A DNA stretch of 7,973 nucleotides from Microcaldota archaeon (GCA_030697615.1 JAUYPK010000102.1:1-7973), one strand, 5' to 3'; positions 1 through 5,318 are shown, counted from the first letter of the stretch. Notes: a model not told the origin generated them from the letters alone. Numbers and translations: made by a program.

Positions 1-563
1 AAATTAAATTAAACCAATTAGGCACATTTGTGCGCGAAATTGCAGGGGACGAAGGGTTACAGATAATTAACTGCATTGGATCTGAACAGGTAACCGACGA
101 AAAAATAGAACAAACCACCAAGATGAAAATAGCAGAGATCCGCTCTGTTCTAAACCATTTACATAGCTATGGTTTAGTCGAATACAAGCGCGAGAAGAAC
201 ATGCAAACCGGCTGGTTCACCTACACGTGGCGCATGAATGCCAACCAAGCGTTGCAAAACTTCATTACTTTGAAAAAGAAAGAATACGATTCACTTAAAG
301 CTAAGCTTGACCAAGGTGAAGGGGCACAAATTTACAGGTGCCAAAAAAGTTGCAACCCATTGGAATTTGAAAAAGCAATGGAACATAGCTTCAAGTGCCC
401 AGCTTGCAATTGTCGGCTGAACATAGTTGACCAAGAAGAAGAGTTGAAAAAACTCGAAGGAAAAATAAACACGCTTCTAAGCATACACACTCCAACATCA
501 GACCAACCAACTACAAAACTTGGACCGTACGCTGGAGAAAAACTAATTTCTTTTAACCGTTAA
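1..563 (+). CDS. tfe: Transcription factor E (TFE, TFIIE-alpha homologue), 5'-partial
   Basis: TFE helps open promoters and stabilises the initiation complex of archaeal RNA polymerase together with TBP and TFB. The frame is open from the first bases of the window (codons from position 3, reading IKLNQLGTFV before the GTG at 30), so the true start lies at or before the window edge. The GTG at 30 is probably an internal valine. Counting from that GTG, residues about 1-70 form the extended winged helix: REIAGDEG, then a recognition-helix region and a beta-wing ending GWFTYTWRMN. A helical linker follows, then a zinc ribbon with C104-x3-C108 and C123-x2-C126 around the typical FEKAMEHSFKCPAC stretch. 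The first knuckle is C-x3-C rather than the usual C-x2-C. A charged helix and a short polar tail end the protein. The family match is clear in both domains. The initiator tRNA gene follows 60 nt downstream on the same strand. Confidence 0.9.
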   Translation, partial: IKLNQLGTFVREIAGDEGLQIINCIGSEQVTDEKIEQTTKMKIAEIRSVLNHLHSYGLVEYKREKNMQTGWFTYTWRMNANQALQNFITLKKKEYDSLKAKLDQGEGAQIYRCQKSCNPLEFEKAMEHSFKCPACNCRLNIVDQEEELKKLEGKINTLLSIHTPTSDQPTTKLGPYAGEKLISFNR

Positions 564-632
564 AAAAACCTGTAGGGTTAATAAGCATAAATGCAACTAA
601 TTTCCTTTACGCCTGGCTTCAATAGCGGGGTA

Positions 633-669
633 ACAAAGTAATCGCATTTTTAGTGATTTTTTGACCCAA
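633..669 (+). other. Predicted tRNA intron 1 (between tRNA positions 9 and 10)
   Basis: This 37-nt insertion separates T8-A9 from the D-stem. It folds as a hairpin: CAAAG (634-638) with TTTTG (659-663), a one-base bulge, and AATCGC (640-645) with GTGATT (653-658), loop 646-652. Just outside it, exon bases GGGT (628-631) pair with intron bases ACCC (664-667), a 4-bp central helix flanked by AA (632-633) and AAG (668-670). This is a relaxed bulge-helix-bulge with a 2-nt 5' bulge and no outer helix. Borders could shift by one base (632-668) and still give the same mature sequence. Confidence 0.75.
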
Positions 670-692
670 GGGTAGCCAGGAGTGCCCGCTGG

Positions 693-745
693 ACTGGAAG
701 TGTGGTAGCAACGGAAGTTGCAACTCCATTAACTTACAGGGCGAA
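693..745 (+). other. Predicted tRNA intron 2 (between tRNA positions 30 and 31)
   Basis: This 53-nt insertion lies inside the anticodon stem, not at the canonical 37/38 site. The central helix is CGCT (687-690) with GGCG (740-743), flanked by 3-nt bulges GGA (691-693) and AAG (744-746). It continues into the inner helix CTG (694-696) with CAG (737-739). Cutting each bulge after its second base gives exactly the ends needed for a paired anticodon stem. The intron forms one long hairpin: AAGT (698-701) with ACTT (732-735), GTGG (702-705) with CCAT (726-729), and GCAAC-GGAA-GTTGC (708-721) at the tip. An outer exon-exon helix is not evident. Confidence 0.85.
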
Positions 746-839
746 GCTCATAACCCGGAGACCGGAAGTTCAAATCTTCCCCCCGCTATAATTTTCATTA
801 CAGCTACTTTTTATTTTCACTTGCATTTACTCACTAGTT

Positions 840-2003
840 ATGAAAACTCTTCTTGTTGTACTTGACGGCGTAGGCGACTATCCTTGCAAAGAGCTAAATG
901 GCAAAACCCCGCTCGAAGCAGCACAAACCCCTAACATTGACAAACTTGCAGCTAATTCTATTCTTCTACCTTCGCGGATTGCTGGTAAAATCGCACCTGA
1001 GTCAGACGTAGGTATACTTTCCATTTTGGGGATAAACCCCTTTAAGAAAAAGATAGGTAGGGGAATTTTTGAATGGTTTTCAACTGGTAAACAGTTTAGA
1101 AACGGTTGGCTTGCAATTAGGACAAACTTCTGCACGCTTAGGGGTGGAAAAATTATAGACCGGCGAGCGGACAGAAATGTAACGCCGGCAATGGCTAAAA
1201 AATTAGCTGCAAAAATAAACCAGATAAACCTCAGCGTGCCGTTTGAATTTGTTCCAACAAGCGGCCACCGTGGGGTCGTTGTATTCAAGGGCGACTTTTC
1301 CAAACATATCCAAAATACTGACCCAGCTTACCAAAAGACAAACGGGATAAGCGACGCACAATCAAAGTTTAAGAACAAAATAGTACAGTGCTACGATTTG
1401 AAGAGGGATGAAAAAAGCAAACGCAGTGCAGAAATTGTAAACGAATTCAGCAACAAGGTAATCGACTCGCTTAGGGGCGAATGGCCTGCAAATGCGCTGT
1501 TGTTGAGAAACGCAGAAACTAGAATTCCGAGTGAAAATTATTCCAAGTGGTGCATTGTTGCTGAGATGCCGCTTGAAGTTGGAATTGGTAAAGCGTTTAA
1601 GATGAAAGTAATTAGTTCACAAGAAGGGGATTACAAAAACGCTGCAAATATAGCAAACCGAGAAATAACGCAGCGCGACGTCTACGTCCACTTGAAAGGG
1701 CCTGACTTGTTTGGCCACGATGGAAAAGCAGTTGAAAAAAAGATTAGTATTGAAAAAATTGACGCTGGATTTTTTGCGAGGTTGAAAATAAACTGGAAAA
1801 CTACGCGACTAGTAATAACAGCTGACCACTGCACGCCTTGCAAATTAAAAGCGCATTCAAACGACGCTGTACCGACCCTTATTTCTGGGGCGGGAGTAGA
1901 AGGAAAAAGAAATGTTTATTGTGAAAAAAGCGTTGCAAAAGAAAAAGAGATTCCGGCGTGGAAATTATTAAAACTCGCTAGCCGTTCCACTTTGCGAGTT
2001 TGA
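840..2003 (+). CDS. apgM: 2,3-bisphosphoglycerate-independent phosphoglycerate mutase, archaeal type
   Basis: It interconverts 3- and 2-phosphoglycerate in cytosolic glycolysis/gluconeogenesis and belongs to the alkaline-phosphatase-like metalloenzyme superfamily. The 387-residue protein is close to the usual 390-415 of this family. Visible motifs: N-terminal metal-site LDGVGD (D9), ELNGKTPLEAAQTPN (18-32), the nucleophile region PESDVGILSILGINP (S55) followed by GRG, TSGHRGVVVF (140-149), the metal site KGPDLFGHD (D289, H293, D294), and ITADHCTP (D329, H330). All key metal ligands and the serine are present. The ATG at 840 directly gives the canonical MKTLLVVLDG start. No Shine-Dalgarno sequence is seen upstream, so a leaderless or near-leaderless transcript is possible. 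The last 26 nt overlap antisense with eno, whose product uses the 2-phosphoglycerate made here. Confidence 0.95.
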   Translation: MKTLLVVLDGVGDYPCKELNGKTPLEAAQTPNIDKLAANSILLPSRIAGKIAPESDVGILSILGINPFKKKIGRGIFEWFSTGKQFRNGWLAIRTNFCTLRGGKIIDRRADRNVTPAMAKKLAAKINQINLSVPFEFVPTSGHRGVVVFKGDFSKHIQNTDPAYQKTNGISDAQSKFKNKIVQCYDLKRDEKSKRSAEIVNEFSNKVIDSLRGEWPANALLLRNAETRIPSENYSKWCIVAEMPLEVGIGKAFKMKVISSQEGDYKNAANIANREITQRDVYVHLKGPDLFGHDGKAVEKKISIEKIDAGFFARLKINWKTTRLVITADHCTPCKLKAHSNDAVPTLISGAGVEGKRNVYCEKSVAKEKEIPAWKLLKLASRSTLRV

Positions 2004-3216
2004 GCTTGTGGAATTTTTCAAGGTAAAGAAGGCGATTGTATTTTGCAGTTCTTTCTCCTCTTGATGGTCCGCCGATCTTTGCAGCGTCACATGCTAAACC
2101 AGTTGCCAAGTCTGCTAAAAATGGATCTTCACTATCACCCGAGCGGTGTGAAGCAATCACTTTCCAACCTGCGTTTCTAGCCATTTCAGCTGCTTCGAGC
2201 GTTTCAGTAACCGTGCCAATTTGATTTGGCTTTAACAAGAGCGCATTGCACGAGCCTTGCAAAACTGCCCGTGTAATGCGGGTTGAATTTGTTGTAAGTA
2301 AATCGTCACCAACAACAGTAATATTCGGTTTAGTTTTTTTGGTAAACTCTGCAAACGCTGCAAAGTCCTCTTCGTGGAACGGATCTTCAATTGAAACAAT
2401 TGAAAAATCTCGCATTAGATCAAAATAAACCCCTGATAATTTATCGCTTGAAAGCTTCCTACCTTCATAATTGTAGATTTTAGTTTTTTCGTTGTAAAAT
2501 TCACTTGCAGCGCAGTCGAGTGCAAGCTTAACTTTTCCACTATACCCCGCACGGTCAATTGCATTTGTTATTAGTTCTAAAGTGGGTTGTGCTTTGGTAA
2601 ACGGAAGAACTATGCCGCCCTCCATATCTGTAAAAAGCGCTTCTTTTGTTTTCTTCGCAGTAAGTTTACCTAATTCGTAATAAATTTCCGCAATTGCTTG
2701 CGTGCAGGCTGAAAAAGTTGAAAACTTAACTGGGAGCAACATAAACTCCTGAATAGAAACGCATTTTCCAGAGTGTTTATCCCCGCTAGCAATGCAAGCC
2801 ATTGGCAATGGAATTTTCGCTGTTTGTCTTGAAAGTTTACTAAAGTAGGAAAAAAGCGGTTCGTTATTTTCAGCGGCATTAGCCTTTGCTATTACTAAGC
2901 TAATTGCTAAGGTAGTGTTTGCGCCTAGTTTTGACTTATTTTCAGTAGCGTCAAGTGAAATTAAAAAATTGTCAACGGCGTCTTGGCTGTAATCCTTTGG
3001 TAATTTTTTGGCAATATCTTGGACGTTTTGAACTGCTTTTGAAACCCCCTTGCCGTTAAAAGATTTGCCGCCGTCTCGCAATTCTACTGCTTCGTTTTTG
3101 CCAGTTGTTGTACCAGAAGGAACCGTTGCGGTAAAAGTGCCGTTTTTAATTTTTAGAACCGCACAAATAGTAGGCACTCCTCGGCTGTCAAGCGCTTGAA
3201 AAGCGGTTAAGTTCAC
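1978..3216 (-). CDS. eno: Enolase (phosphopyruvate hydratase)
   Basis: It dehydrates 2-phosphoglycerate to phosphoenolpyruvate in the cytosol using Mg2+. The protein has 412 residues, normal for the family. Conserved positions are visible: ALDSRG (8-13), mobile loop PSGTTTGKNEA (33-43, usually PSGASTG), H148, QEF with E157, EGG with E199, metal ligands D234 (CAASEFY context), E277 (IEDPFHEED) and D304 (GDDLLTTN), K329 (LLLKPNQIGT), H357-R358-S359, and K380 followed by GGPSRGERTAKYN. The catalytic lysines and acids are all present, so activity is expected despite drift such as TDMEGG for the common GDEGG. The start is GTG at 3216, preceded by a GGGGAGGGAG ribosome binding site (minus strand, about 3225-3234). 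An in-frame stop lies at 3235-3237. It is convergent with apgM (26-nt overlap) and divergent from dcd. Confidence 0.95.
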   Translation of the reverse strand: MNLTAFQALDSRGVPTICAVLKIKNGTFTATVPSGTTTGKNEAVELRDGGKSFNGKGVSKAVQNVQDIAKKLPKDYSQDAVDNFLISLDATENKSKLGANTTLAISLVIAKANAAENNEPLFSYFSKLSRQTAKIPLPMACIASGDKHSGKCVSIQEFMLLPVKFSTFSACTQAIAEIYYELGKLTAKKTKEALFTDMEGGIVLPFTKAQPTLELITNAIDRAGYSGKVKLALDCAASEFYNEKTKIYNYEGRKLSSDKLSGVYFDLMRDFSIVSIEDPFHEEDFAAFAEFTKKTKPNITVVGDDLLTTNSTRITRAVLQGSCNALLLKPNQIGTVTETLEAAEMARNAGWKVIASHRSGDSEDPFLADLATGLACDAAKIGGPSRGERTAKYNRLLYLEKFHKLKLAKWNG

Positions 3217-3224
3217 GCTAATGA

Positions 3225-3234
3225 CTCCCTCCCC
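3225..3234 (-). promoter_or_regulatory. Shine-Dalgarno sequence for eno
   Basis: On the minus strand this reads GGGGAGGGAG, ending 8 nt before the GTG at 3216. It supports GTG as the enolase start over any alternative and shows that eno has a leader, unlike several neighbours without an obvious ribosome binding site. Confidence 0.7.
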
Positions 3235-3251
3235 TTAGTTCCGGTAATCAT

Positions 3252-3266
3252 AAGTAAATTAAAGCA
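3252..3266. promoter_or_regulatory. Candidate shared TATA box between eno and dcd
   Basis: The 83-nt divergent gap contains AAGTAAATTAAAGC on the plus strand, which reads GCTTTAATTTACTT on the minus strand. Either orientation resembles an archaeal TATA box. On the minus strand it would place initiation near 3230-3235, just before the eno Shine-Dalgarno sequence. On the plus strand it would start transcription shortly before the dcd ATG codons. No transcript data are available. Confidence 0.4.
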
Positions 3267-3299
3267 AGGTGAAGTTAAACTTAGCGATTGAACTATTCC

Positions 3300-3815
3300 A
3301 TGATGCTTTCAAAAAAGGAGATTTTAACCGCTGTAAAAAAAGGAGATATAAACATAACTCCTTTTGAAAAAAGTAATGTTGGTGCTTGTTCTGTTGATTT
3401 AAGGCTAGGTAATGTGTTTAGAAGGTTTAAAAAAAATAAAAAAATGTTTTTAGTTAAAGAAAATATAAATGAAAAAGAATTTTCAGATGAAATTAAATTA
3501 AAAAATAATGAATTTTTAACAATTAAAAGCGGAGAATTAGTTTTAGGTACTACTTTAGAAAAAATTAAATTAAGTAATTCTATTTGTGGTAAGTTAGATG
3601 GTAGAAGTAGATTTGCAAGAATTGGTTTAACTATTCATAACAGTTCAAGTTTAGTTCAACCAGAAGTTAACAACGTTCAAGTATTAGAAATAATTAACCT
3701 TTCACCCTTTACTTTATCTTTACAACCAGGTTTAAAAATTTGTCAAATTTCATTTTCACAACTTTCAAGCCCAGCGCATTACAATGGAAAATTTAAACGC
3801 CAGCTAAGACCGTAA
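3300..3815 (+). CDS. dcd: dCTP deaminase-like protein (dUTPase superfamily)
   Basis: The family deaminates dCTP to dUTP (sometimes on to dUMP) for thymidylate synthesis. From ATG 3300 the product has 171 residues, a little shorter than the usual 175-205. Features seen: MMLSKKEIL, CSVDLRLGN (30-38), the signature DGRSRFARIGLTIH (100-113) with R102, S103 and R107 matching the E. coli R110/S111/R115 positions, and VLE with E130 matching catalytic E138. The following loop is atypical: HNSSSLVQPEV replaces the usual HxTAxxIDPGF, so the conserved Ala and Asp are Ser and Gln. A TTG at 3288 and an ATG at 3303 are alternative starts; I prefer 3300/3303 because the family begins directly with M(I)LS. 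No Shine-Dalgarno is present. Composition is strikingly AT-rich (8 G+C in 3421-3480 against 36 in 3901-3960), with AGA and TTA dominant, suggesting a transferred gene. Fold assignment is firm, exact activity less so. Confidence 0.85.
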   Translation: MMLSKKEILTAVKKGDINITPFEKSNVGACSVDLRLGNVFRRFKKNKKMFLVKENINEKEFSDEIKLKNNEFLTIKSGELVLGTTLEKIKLSNSICGKLDGRSRFARIGLTIHNSSSLVQPEVNNVQVLEIINLSPFTLSLQPGLKICQISFSQLSSPAHYNGKFKRQLRP

Positions 3816-3857
3816 CCACCACATTAGTGGAAGTAAGGGGGGTCTCCCTAAATACAC

Positions 3858-4331
3858 ATGGAAGAACAAATTTCAACCCAAAACCGCGGCAAAACCACCA
3901 CGCCAGTTCAAACCGCCGAAACTGCTTCGCCTGTTCTCCCAAAGCGCACTGGGAAGACGCGGGAGCACTACTTACAGCAGAAAAGTCAACAATTTGCCTA
4001 TTTTAAGATTAACAAAGAAGACGCTACGAAGCTGGAAAGTATGCAGTTTAACATTTACGACTTTATCTCTGCTAGTTTTGCTTTTTCACAACCCAAAAAA
4101 GAACTCGCAATCGGCGTGCTAAACGCGTTGAAAACAAAACCATCTGCGTTTTCGGAATTAGTAATTCAATTAAACGCAAAAAAGAGTAGTTTATTTTTGG
4201 TTTGCCTTAGCCTAGAGCGAGCTGGGCTTATTGAACGTAAAGGTAAAGGCGAACCTTACCATCTAGTCACTAGTTTTTCTGACATGCTAGCCAGCTACGC
4301 TAAGTGGTGGAAGTTCTGGGCTGAGCACTAG
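3858..4331 (+). CDS. Winged-helix (ArsR/MarR-like) DNA-binding protein
   Basis: The protein has 157 residues and no recognised gene name. Residues 1-38 are polar and low in hydrophobics (QNRGKTTTPVQTAETASP), probably disordered. Residues about 80-138 look like a winged helix: a hydrophobic helix (ELAIGVLNAL), PSAFSELVIQLNAKKSSLFLVCLSLERAGLIERK as the helix-turn-helix, then GKGEPYHLV as the wing. It could be a transcription regulator. The C-terminus is a tryptophan-rich tail, KWWKFWAEH, just before the TAG. The last ten codons recur downstream at 4780-4809. The ATG at 3858 follows a G-run (3837-3842) about 15 nt upstream, too far for a standard ribosome binding site. It converges on the minus-strand gene ending at 4335, with 3 nt between stops. 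No membrane segment or metal-binding cluster is seen. Confidence 0.75.
   Translation: MEEQISTQNRGKTTTPVQTAETASPVLPKRTGKTREHYLQQKSQQFAYFKINKEDATKLESMQFNIYDFISASFAFSQPKKELAIGVLNALKTKPSAFSELVIQLNAKKSSLFLVCLSLERAGLIERKGKGEPYHLVTSFSDMLASYAKWWKFWAEH
4305..4327 (+). repeat. Direct repeat copy 1 (winged-helix gene tail)
   Basis: This 23-nt stretch, starting TGGTGGAAGTTC, is identical to 4783-4805. Here it is the 3' end of the winged-helix gene and encodes WWKFWAE(H). Counting the flanking codons, 27 of 30 bases match between 4302-4331 and 4780-4809. Confidence 0.9.
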
Positions 4332-4334
4332 TGT

Positions 4335-4733
4335 TTATTTTTGTTGGAGCATTTTTCTAAATTTTCTGTTCAATAACGCCGCTTCAACGGCGCTTATTTT
4401 ACTAGGGTCAGCAACCACAAGCCCTTTTTGTATCGTTGTTCCACTTCTGCTAGAGTCTGCGCTTATTCTATAATATTTTCCGCCTTTTGATACCGTTAAA
4501 AGCGTGCGTATATCGCCATGCCGCTGTAAATTTGTTTCAAACCCCCTTTCTTTAAGCGCCCGTTCAATTTTTTCTATGTGGCGGGAGGGGTCTTTTGCTA
4601 ACGCGGCATGGCCGTGAGTTAATACAATTCGATCATTATGTACTAATTCATCAGCGGAGTGAGACGTTTCTCGCACTAGAGTGATTAACCGAACTGGTTC
4701 AACCTCTGAAATTGCCTTTACAATTCTATCCAT
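4335..4733 (-). CDS. Small protein of unknown function (gene A), resembles gene B
   Basis: I do not recognise the 132-residue product. It is soluble, with no signal or membrane segment. It starts MDRIVKAISEVEP, continues with TLVRETSH, HIEKIERALKERGFET, a middle part with GGKYYRI, and ends in a basic helix (LLNRKFRKMLQQK). The same order of elements occurs in the gene at 4778-5236: I-x-KAI, VR-x3-H, KAL-x3-GFE, a K-x-Y-x-I strand, then an RS-containing turn. I infer paralogy, though identity is low. The ATG at 4733 is supported by GGTGA (minus strand, 4738-4742) four bases upstream, an excellent match to the archaeal anti-Shine-Dalgarno. The gene lies between the two copies of the winged-helix tail sequence. 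Confidence 0.7.
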   Translation of the reverse strand: MDRIVKAISEVEPVRLITLVRETSHSADELVHNDRIVLTHGHAALAKDPSRHIEKIERALKERGFETNLQRHGDIRTLLTVSKGGKYYRISADSSRSGTTIQKGLVVADPSKISAVEAALLNRKFRKMLQQK

Positions 4734-4737
4734 TTTT

Positions 4738-4742
4738 TCACC
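4738..4742 (-). promoter_or_regulatory. Ribosome binding site GGTGA for gene A
   Basis: Reads GGTGA on the minus strand, four bases before the ATG at 4733, complementary to the 3' end of archaeal 16S rRNA. It fixes the start of this short gene and supports that it is translated. Confidence 0.7.
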
Positions 4743-4777
4743 ATCAAATTTTTAAAATACCTTATCACCACATTGCC

Positions 4778-5236
4778 TTAAATGGTGGAAGTTCTGGGCT
4801 GAGCATTAACCGCTGTCTTTATTGCTTTTTTTATTCGAATTCCATCGAGCATTGTTATTTTTCTACCTTCGTGGCCATCGCGTTCGTGTTTAATATTTAT
4901 GAATCTACTGCGCCCTCCCGGGGATAAGGCAATTTCATATTGATGTTTTCCCCTTGCAAAGAATAGATTGTGTTGTTCTGATAAATCCGATCTAAGCCCC
5001 CTATTTATGCGATTTCTTGGAAGTGAAGCTGTTCTAGTTTGGTATTCAAACCCGGCAGATTGTAGTGCTTTAATCAGTCTTGCGGGACCTATTCTCCTTC
5101 CCCCATATGTTAGCTCCAAGTGCCCTTCGTGGTGCCTAAGAAGTGGGTGGTCGTCCCCCAAATGTTCTTCGCGCCGTACAATTGTTCCGCCAAGGATTGG
5201 CCGTAGTTTTAAAATTGCTTTTATTATTTCATGCAT
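4778..5236 (-). CDS. Protein of unknown function (gene B), likely paralogue of gene A
   Basis: The ATG at 5236 gives a 152-residue product beginning MHEIIKAILKLRP, parallel to the start of gene A. A longer frame reaches 5344, but it would run across the divergent promoter and the start of the next gene, so I reject that start. Features in order: IVRREEHLGDDH, histidine-rich LRHHEGHLEL, GRRIGPARLIKALQSAGFEY, a central insert (SLPRNRINRGLRSDLSEQH) absent from gene A, GKHQYEIALSPGGRSRFINI, GHEGRKITM, then a basic helix (IRIKKAIKTA). The last ten residues, VNAQPRTSTI, are encoded by the antisense of the leftover winged-helix tail, so this C-terminus is probably a secondary acquisition. No Shine-Dalgarno is seen; a TATA-like box about 29 nt upstream suggests a leaderless transcript. 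Function unknown. Confidence 0.7.
   Translation of the reverse strand: MHEIIKAILKLRPILGGTIVRREEHLGDDHPLLRHHEGHLELTYGGRRIGPARLIKALQSAGFEYQTRTASLPRNRINRGLRSDLSEQHNLFFARGKHQYEIALSPGGRSRFINIKHERDGHEGRKITMLDGIRIKKAIKTAVNAQPRTSTI
4780..4809 (+). pseudogene. Remnant 3' tail of a second winged-helix gene
   Basis: Read on the plus strand, these ten codons give KWWKFWAEH and a stop (TAA), the same peptide as the end of the gene at 3858-4331. The three base differences from the intact copy are AAG to AAA, CAC to CAT and TAG to TAA, so none changes the protein. Upstream in this frame no further winged-helix similarity is seen, so only the tail survives. It is antisense to the last codons of gene B. Confidence 0.6.
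4783..4805 (+). repeat. Direct repeat copy 2
   Basis: Identical to 4305-4327. In this copy the upstream winged-helix coding sequence is missing, and the opposite strand serves as the 3' end of gene B. The copies are 478 nt apart start to start, and gene A fills the interval. Confidence 0.9.
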
Positions 5237-5259
5237 ATAATTATTTTTAATGACCCACA

Positions 5260-5271
5260 GCTTTAAAATTT
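5260..5271. promoter_or_regulatory. Shared TATA-like box between gene B and the Ig-like gene
   Basis: The near-palindromic GCTTTAAAATTT is the only strong TATA-like element in the 82-nt divergent gap. On the minus strand it sits about 24-35 nt before the gene B ATG, right for leaderless initiation. On the plus strand it predicts initiation near 5290, upstream of the AGGAGA at 5301-5306. Confidence 0.45.
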
Positions 5272-5318
5272 CTCTCTTCCACATTATTTTAGTTCTTTTT
5301 AGGAGACTTACAACTTTT

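Larger units (their letters stand above)
624..788 (+). tRNA. Initiator tRNA-Met (CAU) with two predicted introns
   Basis: Exons 624-632, 670-692 and 746-788 join to a 75-nt tRNA. The acceptor stem is AGCGGGG (624-630) with CCCCGCT (781-787), discriminator A788, no encoded CCA. The D-stem is GGGT (670-673) with GCCC (684-687), and its loop AGCCAGGAGT matches the archaeal initiator loop. The anticodon stem CTGG+G pairs with CCCGG (754-758) around loop CTCATAA, anticodon CAT at 749-751. The T-stem is GGAAG/CTTCC (764-768/776-780) around TTCAAAT. Initiator identity is supported by the A1-U72 pair, three consecutive G-C pairs at the base of the anticodon loop, and overall resemblance to archaeal initiator sequences known to me. 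Without removing the two insertions, neither the D-arm nor the anticodon stem can form. Exon borders are inferred from cloverleaf fit and bulge-helix-bulge geometry, not from RNA data. Confidence 0.92.

Noticed and set aside
624..690. AGCGGG (624-629) can also pair with CCCGCT (685-690)
   Set aside because: It is a plausible misfold but not a separate element. Both strands are needed for the standard acceptor and D-stems, and the similarity follows from initiator consensus bases.
739..756. Anticodon stem made from CAGGG (737-741) with a 12-base loop, implying no intron 2
   Set aside because: It leaves an A-G mismatch and a loop five bases too long, and does not connect to the D-arm. The CTGG+G alternative restores all pairs.
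878..1303. A 141-codon open frame on the minus strand
   Set aside because: It is fully antisense to the conserved N-terminal half of apgM, including the active-site serine motif, and the peptide has no coherent domain.
4305..4805. The repeated 23-nt sequence as the start of a CRISPR array
   Set aside because: There are only two copies, 478 nt apart, with a gene between, and both match coding sequence.
5250..5318. Longer start for the Ig-like protein at 5250, giving a hydrophobic N-terminus like a signal peptide
   Set aside because: The extra residues are translated from the promoter gap and lie upstream of AGGAGA at 5301-5306. The core starts with MALMDLFGKK.
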